Shown: positions 9,315 through 18,006, counted from the first letter of the stretch. The stretch: 64,000 nucleotides of DNA from Cyclobacteriaceae bacterium (GCA_012033595.1 JAAUQL010000016.1:1-64000); one strand, 5' to 3'. Translations and numbers: made by a program. The notes: generated by a model not told the origin, from the sequence alone.

Positions 9315-10331
9315 TCAAGAATAAAATGTTAATACATGTGTGAAGCCATCTATTGTTTCTTCTGTTTTTTCATATGGTTTTTTCCCAGTAGTGGGGTTAA
9401 AGAGCAAATTCATTTTATTGATATTTGGGTTTGGATTGATTGAAGTAATTGACCAGTCGCAAAGTTGGTAAAAAATTTTTTCTACTTCTTTCAAGTCACC
9501 TCCCAAAAGCTCTGTCTCTTTTAGTTCCTTTGCACATGTGGAACCAACATGTGTAATTTTCAATATTCTCATTCTTTGATTTCCATCCCTTTTTGTTTCG
9601 AGAGCCACTCTAACTTTATTGCCATTCTGAATTCTTTGGTGGAAACTATTAAATATGATTCCCAATCCGGAAATGAAAGCATCTACGTCAGTATAAAAGT
9701 TTGGTCTACCAATTTTTTCATAATCAATATCAAAAGACGTGAGTAGTCCCTTTTTCGCTAGAACAAATTCTATAAGTTCTTTAAGATTTTCTTCAACTCG
9801 GATGCTTTCTTTAAAGGCGTTTATTTCAGATTGAAAATGTAAAAGGGGATGTTTATTTGGGTTTTCAGAACACCATTTTTTTACTTGGTCTGAATGAAAA
9901 GAGAAACTCATAGGTTTGTCTTTGAAATACCAGCTTATATTACTTGGCCCAATAAAAACTCGTGATCTTGAATAAAGAGATTTTGGGATTAAGTATTTTC
10001 TTGTTTCAATAGCAAACTTTTCTTCAACTTCTTTGAGCAGCCTCTCAAGAATGAAAGTTTGTCCTGGCTTAGTTAAATCGTGAACTAAATACTTAAAAGG
10101 ATGGTCATCGGAACTAAATAATGACAAAAAAGCTGTTACATCAATCGGTTTATGTTTATTTAAATCAAATGTGGCTGACTCTGGTTTTCTCTTTTTATCA
10201 GTTATAGAAATTTCTACTTCACCCAAGTCAATAGGCACATACCCATTTTTCTTGTAAGCATTTGCTAATTCAGTAGTTGTAATAACAGGGTCTTCCATGA
10301 CATCAAGTTTACCTATTTCGTTTTCAGCCAA
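9315..10331 (-). CDS. GHKL/histidine-kinase-like protein
   Basis: 338 residues from a TTG at 10331. The open frame continues upstream to the reverse transcriptase stop with coiled-coil-like sequence (LQKRIEESKNL), so the true start is uncertain and may be an ATG near 10428 combined with an indel in the A/T run at about 10400. Weak kinase features: a helical segment with His (LLHFQSEINAFKES, near 168-182), an N-box-like FYTDVDAFISGLGIIFN, and a G-box-like ELLGGDLKE near 280. The canonical Asn and the DxGxG box are not clear, so ATPase activity is doubtful. Two receiver proteins directly downstream support a two-component-like role. It could instead be a structural sensor that has lost catalysis. 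Confidence 0.45.
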   Translation of the reverse strand: MAENEIGKLDVMEDPVITTTELANAYKKNGYVPIDLGEVEISITDKKRKPESATFDLNKHKPIDVTAFLSLFSSDDHPFKYLVHDLTKPGQTFILERLLKEVEEKFAIETRKYLIPKSLYSRSRVFIGPSNISWYFKDKPMSFSFHSDQVKKWCSENPNKHPLLHFQSEINAFKESIRVEENLKELIEFVLAKKGLLTSFDIDYEKIGRPNFYTDVDAFISGLGIIFNSFHQRIQNGNKVRVALETKRDGNQRMRILKITHVGSTCAKELKETELLGGDLKEVEKIFYQLCDWSITSINPNPNINKMNLLFNPTTGKKPYEKTEETIDGFTHVLTFYS

Positions 10332-10409
10332 AGAATAAAACTTATCTTTTATCCTTTGGCTAAGATTTTTTGATTCTTCTATCCTTTTTTGAAGTGCTAG
10401 AAAAAATTT

Positions 10410-11653
10410 TTAATTTTCTCTCATCCATGTAGTTAGCTGATTTAATTTTTTTTCTGCGATTTTAATACCTTGACTTTCCCAAATATCAAGTATAGTTTCA
10501 ACTACTTCATCGTCTAAAGATGATGCTTTATTCGTATTATTAAGATGCACCAATTTATCAAGCCTCTCCTTCAATCCCTCATAAGTCCCATCCTCAACTC
10601 CTTTCACCATTTTTAAAAACTCCAATTTTCCATCTAACACATTCGCTAAATGACCTTTGATGTTTTTTACATGCCCTTTTTCGGCAATGTAATCCCGTTT
10701 AAAAATCTGTTCCGCTTTTTCATAGCCGTATTTTTCCCAATAGTAAAGCCACATGCGGATTTGCTTTACATATTTCCTGCGGACATTTGCCTTGTCGTTT
10801 ACTATCAATCCGGTTGCTTCTTGCCGGTAGCCTGCTTTTTGTAAACGAGTTTTTTTTGGGTTGATAACCAGTTTTTCTTCTTGAATCAAACGCTCCAATT
10901 CAGATACAAAATCATTATAAGCCCCTTTTCCATTCAAAACAGGATTTTCAACTTGCTGATAAATGTTATGCGGCGACGAAAACGTAATGTCATCAGCGTA
11001 TCTGGTATAAGTCGCGCCAAATCGGTTGGCAAGTCCTGAGAGTCTGCGGTCAAGCTTTTTGCAAAGAATGTTGGTTAAGGTAGGAGATGTCGGACTTCCT
11101 TGTGGAAGTACGGTTTTTACTTCTCCTTCAATTTCAAATGGGTGAGTACAAAGACTTGCCAACAAAAATGCCAATGGTTCTTTGTCCCCATTTAGGTTGA
11201 ATGGCTCATACATAAAGCCCATTTTCACCCTGTTGCGGTCAAACGAATGAAAAAAGTCTTTCAAGTCCATATTTAGAACATAATGATGCCCCACGTGCTT
11301 TTTAGCATTGTCAACTATAGACTTTTCCAAAACAAAACCTGTAGCCGCTTCATGCGGCTCATAAATACATTGCAGAACAAAGTTTAATGAGCGAAGTATT
11401 GATTTTAACCCTTTAACAGGCGCATGGATTGTTCTGTCTGCCCCGGATTTTTTTTGATAGTAAACGTTTGGTACCGCTTCTTACAAAGTGCGGGATTAGC
11501 GTAATAAGTCAAGGACTTCAATTGAACTGGTTTGCACTCTTCGCCATAAAGTAGATTCTTAGCTTCACTCAATAGTTTCATTAAGTCCTCTTTGCTCTGC
11601 ATATCTGCAAATTGATTTCTTATATGATCTATATGTGTCTGTTCAATTTTCAT
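10410..11653 (-). CDS. Retron reverse transcriptase, broken by one frameshift
   Basis: Restoring one base in the eight-T run at plus 11448-11455 joins two frames into 414 residues. Visible: RT1-like FTIKKKSGADRTIHAP (64-79); the retron region-X motif NAxxH (NAKKH, 116-120); the first catalytic Asp in LNMDLKDFF (Asp130); LPQGSPTSP (183-191); YADDITFSS (219-227) with the catalytic Asp pair; and a region-Y-like EATGLIV where retron enzymes usually have VTG. Such enzymes copy part of their own RNA (msd) into branched cDNA that guards or controls an effector. The predicted ncRNA starts 13 bases upstream of the ATG. The frameshift is probably a sequencing error, because both sides are well conserved. 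Confidence 0.88.
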
Positions 11654-11666
11654 TGTTAATAATTTA

Positions 11667-11930
11667 AAGTACTTTGAAACACATGCCGGATACTCTATTT
11701 GTATGAACCCAACAGTTCAGGGTTTAATACTATACCTATTCATCACTAATAAATACATCCATAACAACTTCATATAATAAAACTTATCATACAGAAGATG
11801 CTAAAAATACCTAAGTGACATTCATCCCAAACCAGGTTCGGGAGAAGATGCCGATCGTTGTTTCACTGGTTACCCAGTTACTCCCAGCACCCACGAATCA
11901 ATATCTTGTTGCAAGTGTTTCAAAGAACTT
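11667..11930 (-). ncRNA. Predicted retron msr-msd RNA
   Basis: The leader between the operon promoter and the reverse transcriptase is flanked by a long inverted repeat: a1 at 11911-11930 and a2 at 11667-11686 pair over 18 of 20 positions, with an uninterrupted 11-bp core (CTTTGAAACAC / GTGTTTCAAAG). After a1 come msr-type hairpins: ACTGG-GTAA-CCAGT, and a stem TCCCGAAC with GTTTGGGA. Next is a long imperfect hairpin, 11742-11819 (GTCACT/AGTGAT outer, GCATC/GATGT, CTTC/GAAG, and an inner A+T-rich 9-bp stem), which is the likely msd. A smaller hairpin AACCC...GGGTT precedes a2. Position, a1/a2 and enzyme all fit a retron. The branching G is not assigned; a TAGC at the base of the msd is one candidate. 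Confidence 0.78.
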
Positions 11931-11933
11931 CTG

Positions 11934-11961
11934 CAAAAGTATAGTGCTTCTGTGCACTCAA
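11934..11961 (-). promoter_or_regulatory. Promoter of the retron operon
   Basis: On the minus strand TACTTTTG (11941-11934) matches the Bacteroidota -7 element TAnnTTTG, with a TTG at 11961-11959 as a possible -33 element (17-base spacer, slightly short). Transcription would begin at about 11928, at the 5' end of the a1 repeat, as expected for a retron RNA. Confidence 0.55.
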
Positions 11962-11968
11962 TCTGCAC
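11952..11968. promoter_or_regulatory. Operator 1, GTGCA-N7-TGCAC
   Basis: A 17-bp perfect-arm palindrome overlapping the -33 region of the retron-operon promoter. The same arms, with a spacer sharing CTC at its start and C at its end, recur at 12062-12078. Probably bound by the adjacent WYL regulator (inference). Confidence 0.6.
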
Positions 11969-12027
11969 GGCTAAGATACGAATGAATATTAGTTAGAAAA
12001 GGATGTTCTTTGATTCCTTTTATTGCC

Positions 12028-12057
12028 TTGTTGCTTAGTGGAATAAAAGTATCTTTG
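12028..12057 (+). promoter_or_regulatory. Promoter of the WYL regulator gene
   Basis: TTG at 12028-12030 and TATCTTTG at 12050-12057, separated by 19 bases, fit the Bacteroidota -33/-7 consensus. The second operator begins five bases after the -7 element, in a position suited to repression. Confidence 0.6.
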
Positions 12058-12061
12058 TGGA

Positions 12062-12078
12062 GTGCACTCGTCCTGCAC
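12062..12078. promoter_or_regulatory. Operator 2, GTGCA-N7-TGCAC
   Basis: Second copy of the 17-bp palindrome, 110 bp from operator 1, sitting at the predicted transcription start of the WYL gene and 18 bases before its ATG. Two identical-arm sites, one per divergent promoter, suggest one repressor controls both transcripts. Confidence 0.65.
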
Positions 12079-12095
12079 GAATAATTAAGATTCTC

Positions 12096-13099
12096 ATGTC
12101 TGTAAACAAGAATGCTTTAATTCGCTATCAGGTTTTAGACCGTTGTTTCCGCAACACGGGCAGGATGTATTTTTGGGAAGACCTCTTGGAAGAGTGCAAT
12201 AGAGCATTGATGGATTTTGATCCAAACAACGAAGGAATTCAGAGAAGGCAGCTTTTCGATGACATCCGGTTCATGGAAAGTGAACAAGGTTGGTCTATTC
12301 CCCTTGGCAGAATCCGTCATAGTCGCAAAGTGTATTACCGATATGAAGACCTGTCATTTTCGATTAGCAACCAACCTTTGAATGATTCGGAAGCAGAACA
12401 GATAAAATCAGCCCTTCAAATATTTTCTCGTTTTTCCGGTACACCTCAATTTGAGTGGGTTAATGAAATGATTCCAATGCTCGAATCAAAGTTTGGATTG
12501 ATTGCGCGAAAAAATGAGATTATTAGTTTTGAAAGCAATGTTGACTTAAAAGGGCTTAATTTTTTGACCTCTTTTTTCAATGCCATTGTAAATGAACGAG
12601 TCCTGTTAATACAATATAAGGACTTTAGAAGTTCTGAACCTTATGAAATAAACTTTCACCCATACTATTTAAAACAGTTCAATAATCGGTGGTTTGCTTT
12701 TGGTTTAAACGCGAATAACCTAATTCCAAGCTGGAATCTTGCATTAGATAGAATTGAATCATTGTCTGAAACGAATTTAAAATACAAACCATCTAAAACG
12801 GATTGGGAAGAGTATTTTTATGATTTGGTTGGGGTAACACATCCAGAAGGTGTCGAATTGCAAGAAGTCGTTTTGAAGTTTTCATCAGAAGTCGCTCCTT
12901 ATGTTATCACAAAACCGATTCATCCAAGTCAGAAGCACAAAAATGACCCAAATGGTCTTGAAGTCAAATCAAAGTCTTTCCAAATTTTGAGTTGGAAAGA
13001 CTAATTCTTTCTTTCGGGGAACAAGCCAAGGTAATATCTCCACAAAGTTTCAAAGAAAGAATTGCTCAACATCTCAAATCCGCTAGTGGCCTTTATTGA
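12096..13099 (+). CDS. WYL-domain transcriptional regulator, broken by one frameshift
   Basis: Starts MSVNKNALIRYQVLDRCFRN, the usual opening of Bacteroidota WYL regulators; a GTG at 12057 is less likely because the operator lies between. An N-terminal winged HTH (1-80) is followed by the WYL domain (about 160-250; HPYYLKQFNNRWFAFG) and the C-terminal WCX region. The frame breaks at the AAA of 12966-12968. Adding one A restores ...FPNFELERLILSFGEQAKVISP, the normal end of the family, and gives 334 residues stopping at 13099. WYL proteins often autoregulate defence loci and respond to nucleic-acid or nucleotide signals (as in BrxR and CapW). Divergence from the retron operon and the paired operators support that role here. 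Confidence 0.82.
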
Positions 13100-13368
13100 T
13101 TTTGGGCAAAATTCAAGCTTTTTTTGGTTATATGTTAGGGCTTTGTGTGTCGTCCAAAACCAAAAGCGCATGGATGTGTGGTCGACTTTAAACACTTGTC
13201 GCTAATATTATTAAAATTTTTTTCATTTCATTTTCCTTTTAGTTTTACCTACTACTTACGATTTATGGCACTCCTGTGCTCTATATGTTTTACTCTATAT
13301 AAATTACAGTTAAACTTTTCGCCTGAATGTTAATCCCTTTATAATTTGTTTTTATCATTGCCTTGCTT

Positions 13369-15219
13369 TCATTTCTCAATTGCTTTTAAAACCCTTTCCT
13401 CCTGAATCAGCACGTCGCGCATTAAAAGATTGTGTGGAAACTTTCTGTGTTTTGAGTTCTTGAAACCTTCTAGGATTTTTATGAGTGACGAAGCTGTAAT
13501 CAAAGACAAATTCAATTCATATTCAAGTCCGCAATCTTTTATGAAATCATCCGAAAAGTCAGGTGCTACAAGCAAGGATTTTATAACTTTATGGTCATTA
13601 CTCTTGGCCAGCTGGGCATAGGCCTTCAACTGTCTTGACACAGAACTGAATTTGTTATATCCACTTTCCTTAATCGTCTTACATTCAATTAACATCAAGT
13701 CATTATTGCCGAGGTTTATCAAGATATCAATTTTATCCTTGCTGGTATTCAGCTTTTTCCTTAAGCGTTCATCAATGTTAAAACCGAGAAGGGTGAATAT
13801 TTTTTTTGTCAATTCTTCGAATTTTATTCCTAAGTCTGCTTCTTTTATTATTATACCATTCTCTTTGAGTGAAGACAGGTTTCTAAAACCAATGTTTTCA
13901 TAATTTTCCAAATAGAGATTTTCCGCGTCTTTATAGGCATCAAGGATATTTTGAATAAGGTCACCTCTTGTTTTAATTTCTTTTAGTTGACAAAATGATT
14001 CAAGTTCCTTTTCCGTTGCTATTTCGAGCACATCCTGTGGCTTAATGTTATAATCAAGGAGATAAGTGCTTTTTAACACATTCTCGTCCTGAAGTTCAAA
14101 TTCATTTTTCAGCTGCTTGTTAAGTCCAGTCAAAACTTTTCCCATTTCACCCAACATTTTATCATAACCATCAACTGATATACCCACTTTTTCATCCTTT
14201 TCAATATCTTCAAAGTATTTGATTAGGTTTGCCGTCTTCTCCTCAATTAGAGTGCCTTTAAGAGGTGGAGAAATTTTCAACCCTTTATCGCATAGATCAT
14301 TGATGAATTTCTTCTTGTCTGTAACCTTGGTTCCTTCTTTGTGGACATCTTCCATCAACACACGTGAAAATGAAATACCCTCATTGATGATTTCTTTGAT
14401 TTTTTGATCTAATGGCAATCTCCAATCCAAGCGATGCTGTTTGCATATTAGATTGATTTGTGGCTCTCTCAACAAGCGCAGTGCTCGTCTGAAAAATTTG
14501 TCTGCCACCTCTTTGCCTCTTACTTTGCGAAGTAGCCTAACAACTTCATCAGCCACATAAACAGTACTTGTTTTTTTTGCGTAAAAACTCACGCCCAAAG
14601 ACTTAAGTTCATTGATAACTGTATCAATTTCTACTTTTTGTACAGGTACTATTAAGTAATTTATAAGTTTTACCTCATCTTGCGAAAGGCCAAGCTGATT
14701 GGAAAGTGTTAGAAGGATTGACTGTTCGTCAATGGTTACTTTACGTTCTTGGTTGTTTTGGTCGTCATTCAGATAGGATGTTTCTAAACATGCCCTATAA
14801 ACCTTGTAGTCCCTTCGTTTTTGCTCGCTTATTTCTGATTTTTCATCCTCAATGGAATCTTTGAATATTTTAAGTTTTTTATCAAGGATCATGAGCTCCT
14901 TTTCATAGAGTCTTGCAAACCAATCTTGTTTCATAATACAGTTCCCGTCCCTTGAGATTATATCTGTCAAAATGTCGAGCTGGGATGTTGTATTTTCAAA
15001 TTCATCTTTGATGTATGCGGCAAATTCGTCTTCAACAAGACTGAAAACCTTAGCCACATTTATATTGTCCATATTCTTCAAGTCCCTACTCGAATCTGAT
15101 AGAATTTTGTCGACAGATTTGGCATTTTTAGGGTTGCCAGCAAGAATGCCATCAATTATTTTAAGGAATGAGTTTTTCTCGAATGAATTAAGCTTGTCAA
15201 GGATTTTTTCCAGTTTCAT
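13369..15219 (-). CDS. Large protein with a C-terminal PD-(D/E)XK nuclease-like domain
   Basis: 616 residues. The first 430 are helical and unassigned, with a possible SAP-like segment near 440 (EKELESFCQLKEIKTRGDLIQNIL). The C-terminal domain (about 480-590) has the restriction-endonuclease-like pattern: GIKFEELTKKIFTLLGF, KDKIDILI (acidic residues), then LIECKTI with the E-x-K pair and a following SRQLKAYAQ helix. This suggests Mrr-like DNA cleavage. The gene converges on the WYL gene and has its own upstream region, so it may be a separate defence gene rather than part of the retron operon. It lies at the right edge of the island, next to the fadD scar. Confidence 0.65.
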   Translation of the reverse strand: MKLEKILDKLNSFEKNSFLKIIDGILAGNPKNAKSVDKILSDSSRDLKNMDNINVAKVFSLVEDEFAAYIKDEFENTTSQLDILTDIISRDGNCIMKQDWFARLYEKELMILDKKLKIFKDSIEDEKSEISEQKRRDYKVYRACLETSYLNDDQNNQERKVTIDEQSILLTLSNQLGLSQDEVKLINYLIVPVQKVEIDTVINELKSLGVSFYAKKTSTVYVADEVVRLLRKVRGKEVADKFFRRALRLLREPQINLICKQHRLDWRLPLDQKIKEIINEGISFSRVLMEDVHKEGTKVTDKKKFINDLCDKGLKISPPLKGTLIEEKTANLIKYFEDIEKDEKVGISVDGYDKMLGEMGKVLTGLNKQLKNEFELQDENVLKSTYLLDYNIKPQDVLEIATEKELESFCQLKEIKTRGDLIQNILDAYKDAENLYLENYENIGFRNLSSLKENGIIIKEADLGIKFEELTKKIFTLLGFNIDERLRKKLNTSKDKIDILINLGNNDLMLIECKTIKESGYNKFSSVSRQLKAYAQLAKSNDHKVIKSLLVAPDFSDDFIKDCGLEYELNLSLITASSLIKILEGFKNSKHRKFPHNLLMRDVLIQEERVLKAIEK

Positions 15220-15525
15220 GTTCTTTCAGGGTTTAAAGGAGCAAATTGATTTACAAGGAAAATGGATTATAGTCATAGCGCTCCCTTATTCAATATTTTG
15301 ACAAAAAATCATATTGCGGTCTTTGAGGGATAGCTTTTTTGTAAGGATAAGGGCATCAGGAATAACATAAAAAAATTCTACCTTGGAAAAAATTAAATAT
15401 AAGTTAACTGGGCAATTAAATCAACATATTGGGTTTAATCCCGGTATTGTTAGAAAACTTATTATCCATTCTAGTTGGTTTTGGAAATTACTTATATGTC
15501 TAGAGGCCATAAACGCTGCCTCAAT

Positions 15526-15635
15526 CTCCTTTTCTGTCAGCGTGAGTCTTTTTGGATCACAAAAGCTATTGGGGTTTTGATGGCTTTGTCATCACACAAA
15601 CTTTTGCGCCAACTTCCAGCACTTTGGAATGCTGC
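15526..15635 (-). pseudogene. Diverged 110-bp fragment of fadD
   Basis: Aligns with bases 714-825 of fadD at roughly 80-85% by eye, including shared blocks such as ATCACAAAAGCT and CAACTTCCAGCACTTTG, with small indels that destroy the frame. It corresponds to the C-terminal region around VKGVPDD..TETPKAFVIKKD. It abuts the right copy of the 193-bp repeat, so the order fadD-then-araC occurs twice: intact on the left except for araC, and intact on the right except for fadD. It marks an old duplication junction. Confidence 0.8.
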
Positions 15636-15639
15636 GGTT

Positions 15640-15832
15640 CCCATTCCCGATGATCAGGTATCCCTTATCGGGAATGCCGCGTTCACCTCGATTTGCCGGG
15701 AGAAAGCCCGTATTTCTTTTTATAAATTTTAGAAAAATGAAAGGCCGATTCAAAACCCAGACTGAATGCGATTTCCTTTACGGTCTTGTCGGAGGTGCTG
15801 AGCATGTCCCGGGCTTTTTGTAGTTTTAGTTG
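15640..15832. repeat. 193-bp perfect direct repeat, right copy
   Basis: Identical to 2348-2540. This copy is continuous with the intact AraC-family gene, whose stop lies inside it, so it is the likely original and the left copy the duplicate. Confidence 0.97.
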
Positions 15833-16564
15833 CAGATGGTACTGCGCAGGCGACAGACCGGTATAGGTCTTGAATAATTTTCTGAAATACGAATAGCTCA
15901 TGCCATAACCTTCTGCAAAAGCTTCCATTTTTATAGACTGACCCAGGCGCTCTCTCAGGTCAAATTGCGCCTCCTTAATACGCTTTTCTATCCCTTTGCC
16001 TTCAAATTCCTGATTTTTGACAGTGGCTATGATTTCGCCAATGATGCTCATAATCCGTCCGGCTATTTGCTGCTGGTACCCGGGATGTTCCCTCACAGAT
16101 TTTTCGATGATGTCTTCGAAGCAGTGGAGCAGTGTGAGATTGTGTCCCACCCCATAGCCGCCTCTGTTTTGAACAAAAAATTCGTGGCGGAAGATATTGT
16201 TGGCATAAGACCCGCGAAATCCTATATAGTATTCGTCCCAGCCAGTGGACTGGTCTGGTTTGTACCTGTGCCATTGGCCGGGCAGAATAATGAAAACGGA
16301 GCCTGGGGCAATAGTATATATGCCGTCTCTGGTTTCTAATATCCCCTTGCCTTTGGTGATATAAGATATTTGAAATTCGTCGAGTATCCTTCCTTTTTCC
16401 CACGAAAAGTGGTAGCCCTGAGGATGCCGTGCCAGAGGATAGGGCGCAAGGGGCGGATTGGTGGTGAATCCGGCCACTCTCAGGTACAATCCCCATTCCA
16501 CATCAGCTTGGTTTGCGGTCAAATATTTGAAATTGATGCTTTCCATTATTGTCAAATAAGACAT
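15683..16564 (-). CDS. AraC-family regulator, probably of rhamnose use
   Basis: 293 residues. An N-terminal cupin sugar-sensing domain (about 20-160; FHFSW and RDGIYTIAPGSVFIILPGQWHRY) is followed by two C-terminal HTH motifs of the AraC type (about 190-290; GYGMSYSYFRKLFKTYTGLS and IAFSLGFESAFHFSKIYKKK). Transcribed away from rhaA with a 173-bp shared regulatory region, so it probably activates rhaA in response to L-rhamnose or a related sugar. Its last 50 codons are inside the 193-bp repeat. It could sense another pentose or deoxyhexose. Confidence 0.85.
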   Translation of the reverse strand: MSYLTIMESINFKYLTANQADVEWGLYLRVAGFTTNPPLAPYPLARHPQGYHFSWEKGRILDEFQISYITKGKGILETRDGIYTIAPGSVFIILPGQWHRYKPDQSTGWDEYYIGFRGSYANNIFRHEFFVQNRGGYGVGHNLTLLHCFEDIIEKSVREHPGYQQQIAGRIMSIIGEIIATVKNQEFEGKGIEKRIKEAQFDLRERLGQSIKMEAFAEGYGMSYSYFRKLFKTYTGLSPAQYHLQLKLQKARDMLSTSDKTVKEIAFSLGFESAFHFSKIYKKKYGLSPGKSR

Positions 16565-16737
16565 TCAATTTATCATTATACCCATTTTATACCATATTTT
16601 AAGTAAATAGATTTGATAATAAATATCATAAAGGATAAATATACGTGTAAAGCTCACATAATATTGCAGGAGGTACAGCATGGCATTTGATGATCCGCTA
16701 TCGAACGTAAAGAGCTTGCATAAACCAAAATGAAAAA

Positions 16738-18006
16738 ATGATGAAAGAGCAGTCTATTCTGAATGCCTACGAACTGGCAAAAGAACAATATCAATCTGTG
16801 GATGTACAGGTAGAGGACACCCTAGCCGACCTGGACAAAATAAACCTATCGGTGCATTGCTGGCAAGCCGATGATGTGTCGGGCTTTGAGCAGGATGCCG
16901 GTGCGCTCGGGGGAGGCCTGGCCGTAACAGGAAACTATCCCGGAAAAGCAAGAAATATCCAGGAAATGCGTACCGATTTGCAAAAGGTGTATAGCCTGGT
17001 GCCGGGTCGGCAGCGCCTGAGCCTGCATGCGATCTATGGGGAATTTGGCAATAAAAAAGTCGACCGGGACGAAATTAGTATCGATCACTTCCAGGGTTGG
17101 GCTGATTGGAGCAGACAATATGGAATAGACCTCGATTTCAATGCCACCCTGTTTTCGCACGCCAGAGCCAATGAAGGCTTCACGCTTTCGAGCAAAAATG
17201 AGGGCAACCGGCAATTTTGGATCGAGCATGTAAGGCGTTGCAGGGAGATCAGTGCCTGGTTTGGCAGGCAGCAGGGAAATACCTGCGTCCACAACACGTG
17301 GATTCCGGACGGAATGAAAGACACGACCATCGACCGCTTTGGCTACCGCAAATTGCTCATGGAATCGCTGGATGAAGCGCTGCGTATCAAGTACCCGACC
17401 AGTGAAATGAAGGATGCCGTAGAAAGCAAATTGTTTGGCATTGGCAGCGAGTCTTTCGTGGTGGGGTCGCATGAGTTCTACCTTGGATATGCCATTTCCA
17501 GGGGCATATTGCTGTGTATCGATGCAGGCCATTTTCATCCTACGGAAGTGGTGGGGGACAAGATCAGCGCGGTATATCAGTATGTCGATGAGGTACTGCT
17601 GCACCTGACCCGGGGGGTGCGTTGGGACAGCGACCACGTCATCACCATGAACGATGAAACCGTATTGATTGCCCAGGAGCTCAGGCGCATGGATGCCTTT
17701 GGCAAGACCAGCATCGGGCTCGATTTTTTCGATGCCAGCATCAACCGGATCGGTGCCTATGTTTCCGGTATCAGGTCGGCGCAGAAGAGCATTTTATATG
17801 CCTTGCTGGAACCCACCGACACCTTGAGGAAATATGAGGAAAATGGCCAATGGTTTGAGCGGCTGGCGCTGCTGGAAGAAATGAAAACCAAGCCTTTTGG
17901 GGCGGTTTGGGATTTTTATTGCCTGCAACACGATGTGCCGGTAGCACAAGACTATATTGCTGCCGTGGGTGAATATGAAAAAAAGGAGCTTTCGAACAGA
18001 ATATGA
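16738..18006 (+). CDS. rhaA: L-rhamnose isomerase
   Basis: Converts L-rhamnose to L-rhamnulose, a metal-dependent cytosolic reaction. 422 residues, normal for the family. Visible: HCWQADDVSGFE near 40, HAIYGEFG near 97, the metal and substrate region NTWIPDGMKD near 188, GSHEFYLGYA near 242, and CIDAGHFHPTE.V.DKISA near 260 with metal-binding Asp and His. Divergent from the AraC regulator. The usual partners rhaB, rhaD, rhaM and a transporter do not follow; an arginine deiminase gene lies convergent downstream, so the rhamnose pathway is incomplete here. Confidence 0.93.
   Translation: MMKEQSILNAYELAKEQYQSVDVQVEDTLADLDKINLSVHCWQADDVSGFEQDAGALGGGLAVTGNYPGKARNIQEMRTDLQKVYSLVPGRQRLSLHAIYGEFGNKKVDRDEISIDHFQGWADWSRQYGIDLDFNATLFSHARANEGFTLSSKNEGNRQFWIEHVRRCREISAWFGRQQGNTCVHNTWIPDGMKDTTIDRFGYRKLLMESLDEALRIKYPTSEMKDAVESKLFGIGSESFVVGSHEFYLGYAISRGILLCIDAGHFHPTEVVGDKISAVYQYVDEVLLHLTRGVRWDSDHVITMNDETVLIAQELRRMDAFGKTSIGLDFFDASINRIGAYVSGIRSAQKSILYALLEPTDTLRKYEENGQWFERLALLEEMKTKPFGAVWDFYCLQHDVPVAQDYIAAVGEYEKKELSNRI

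Noticed and set aside
2541-15639. Island as a prophage or ICE
   Set aside because: No integrase, structural, replication or conjugation genes; the content is defence-like only.
16846-17637. 263-codon open frame antisense to rhaA
   Set aside because: Lies wholly within rhaA, which has clear motifs; compositional shadow.
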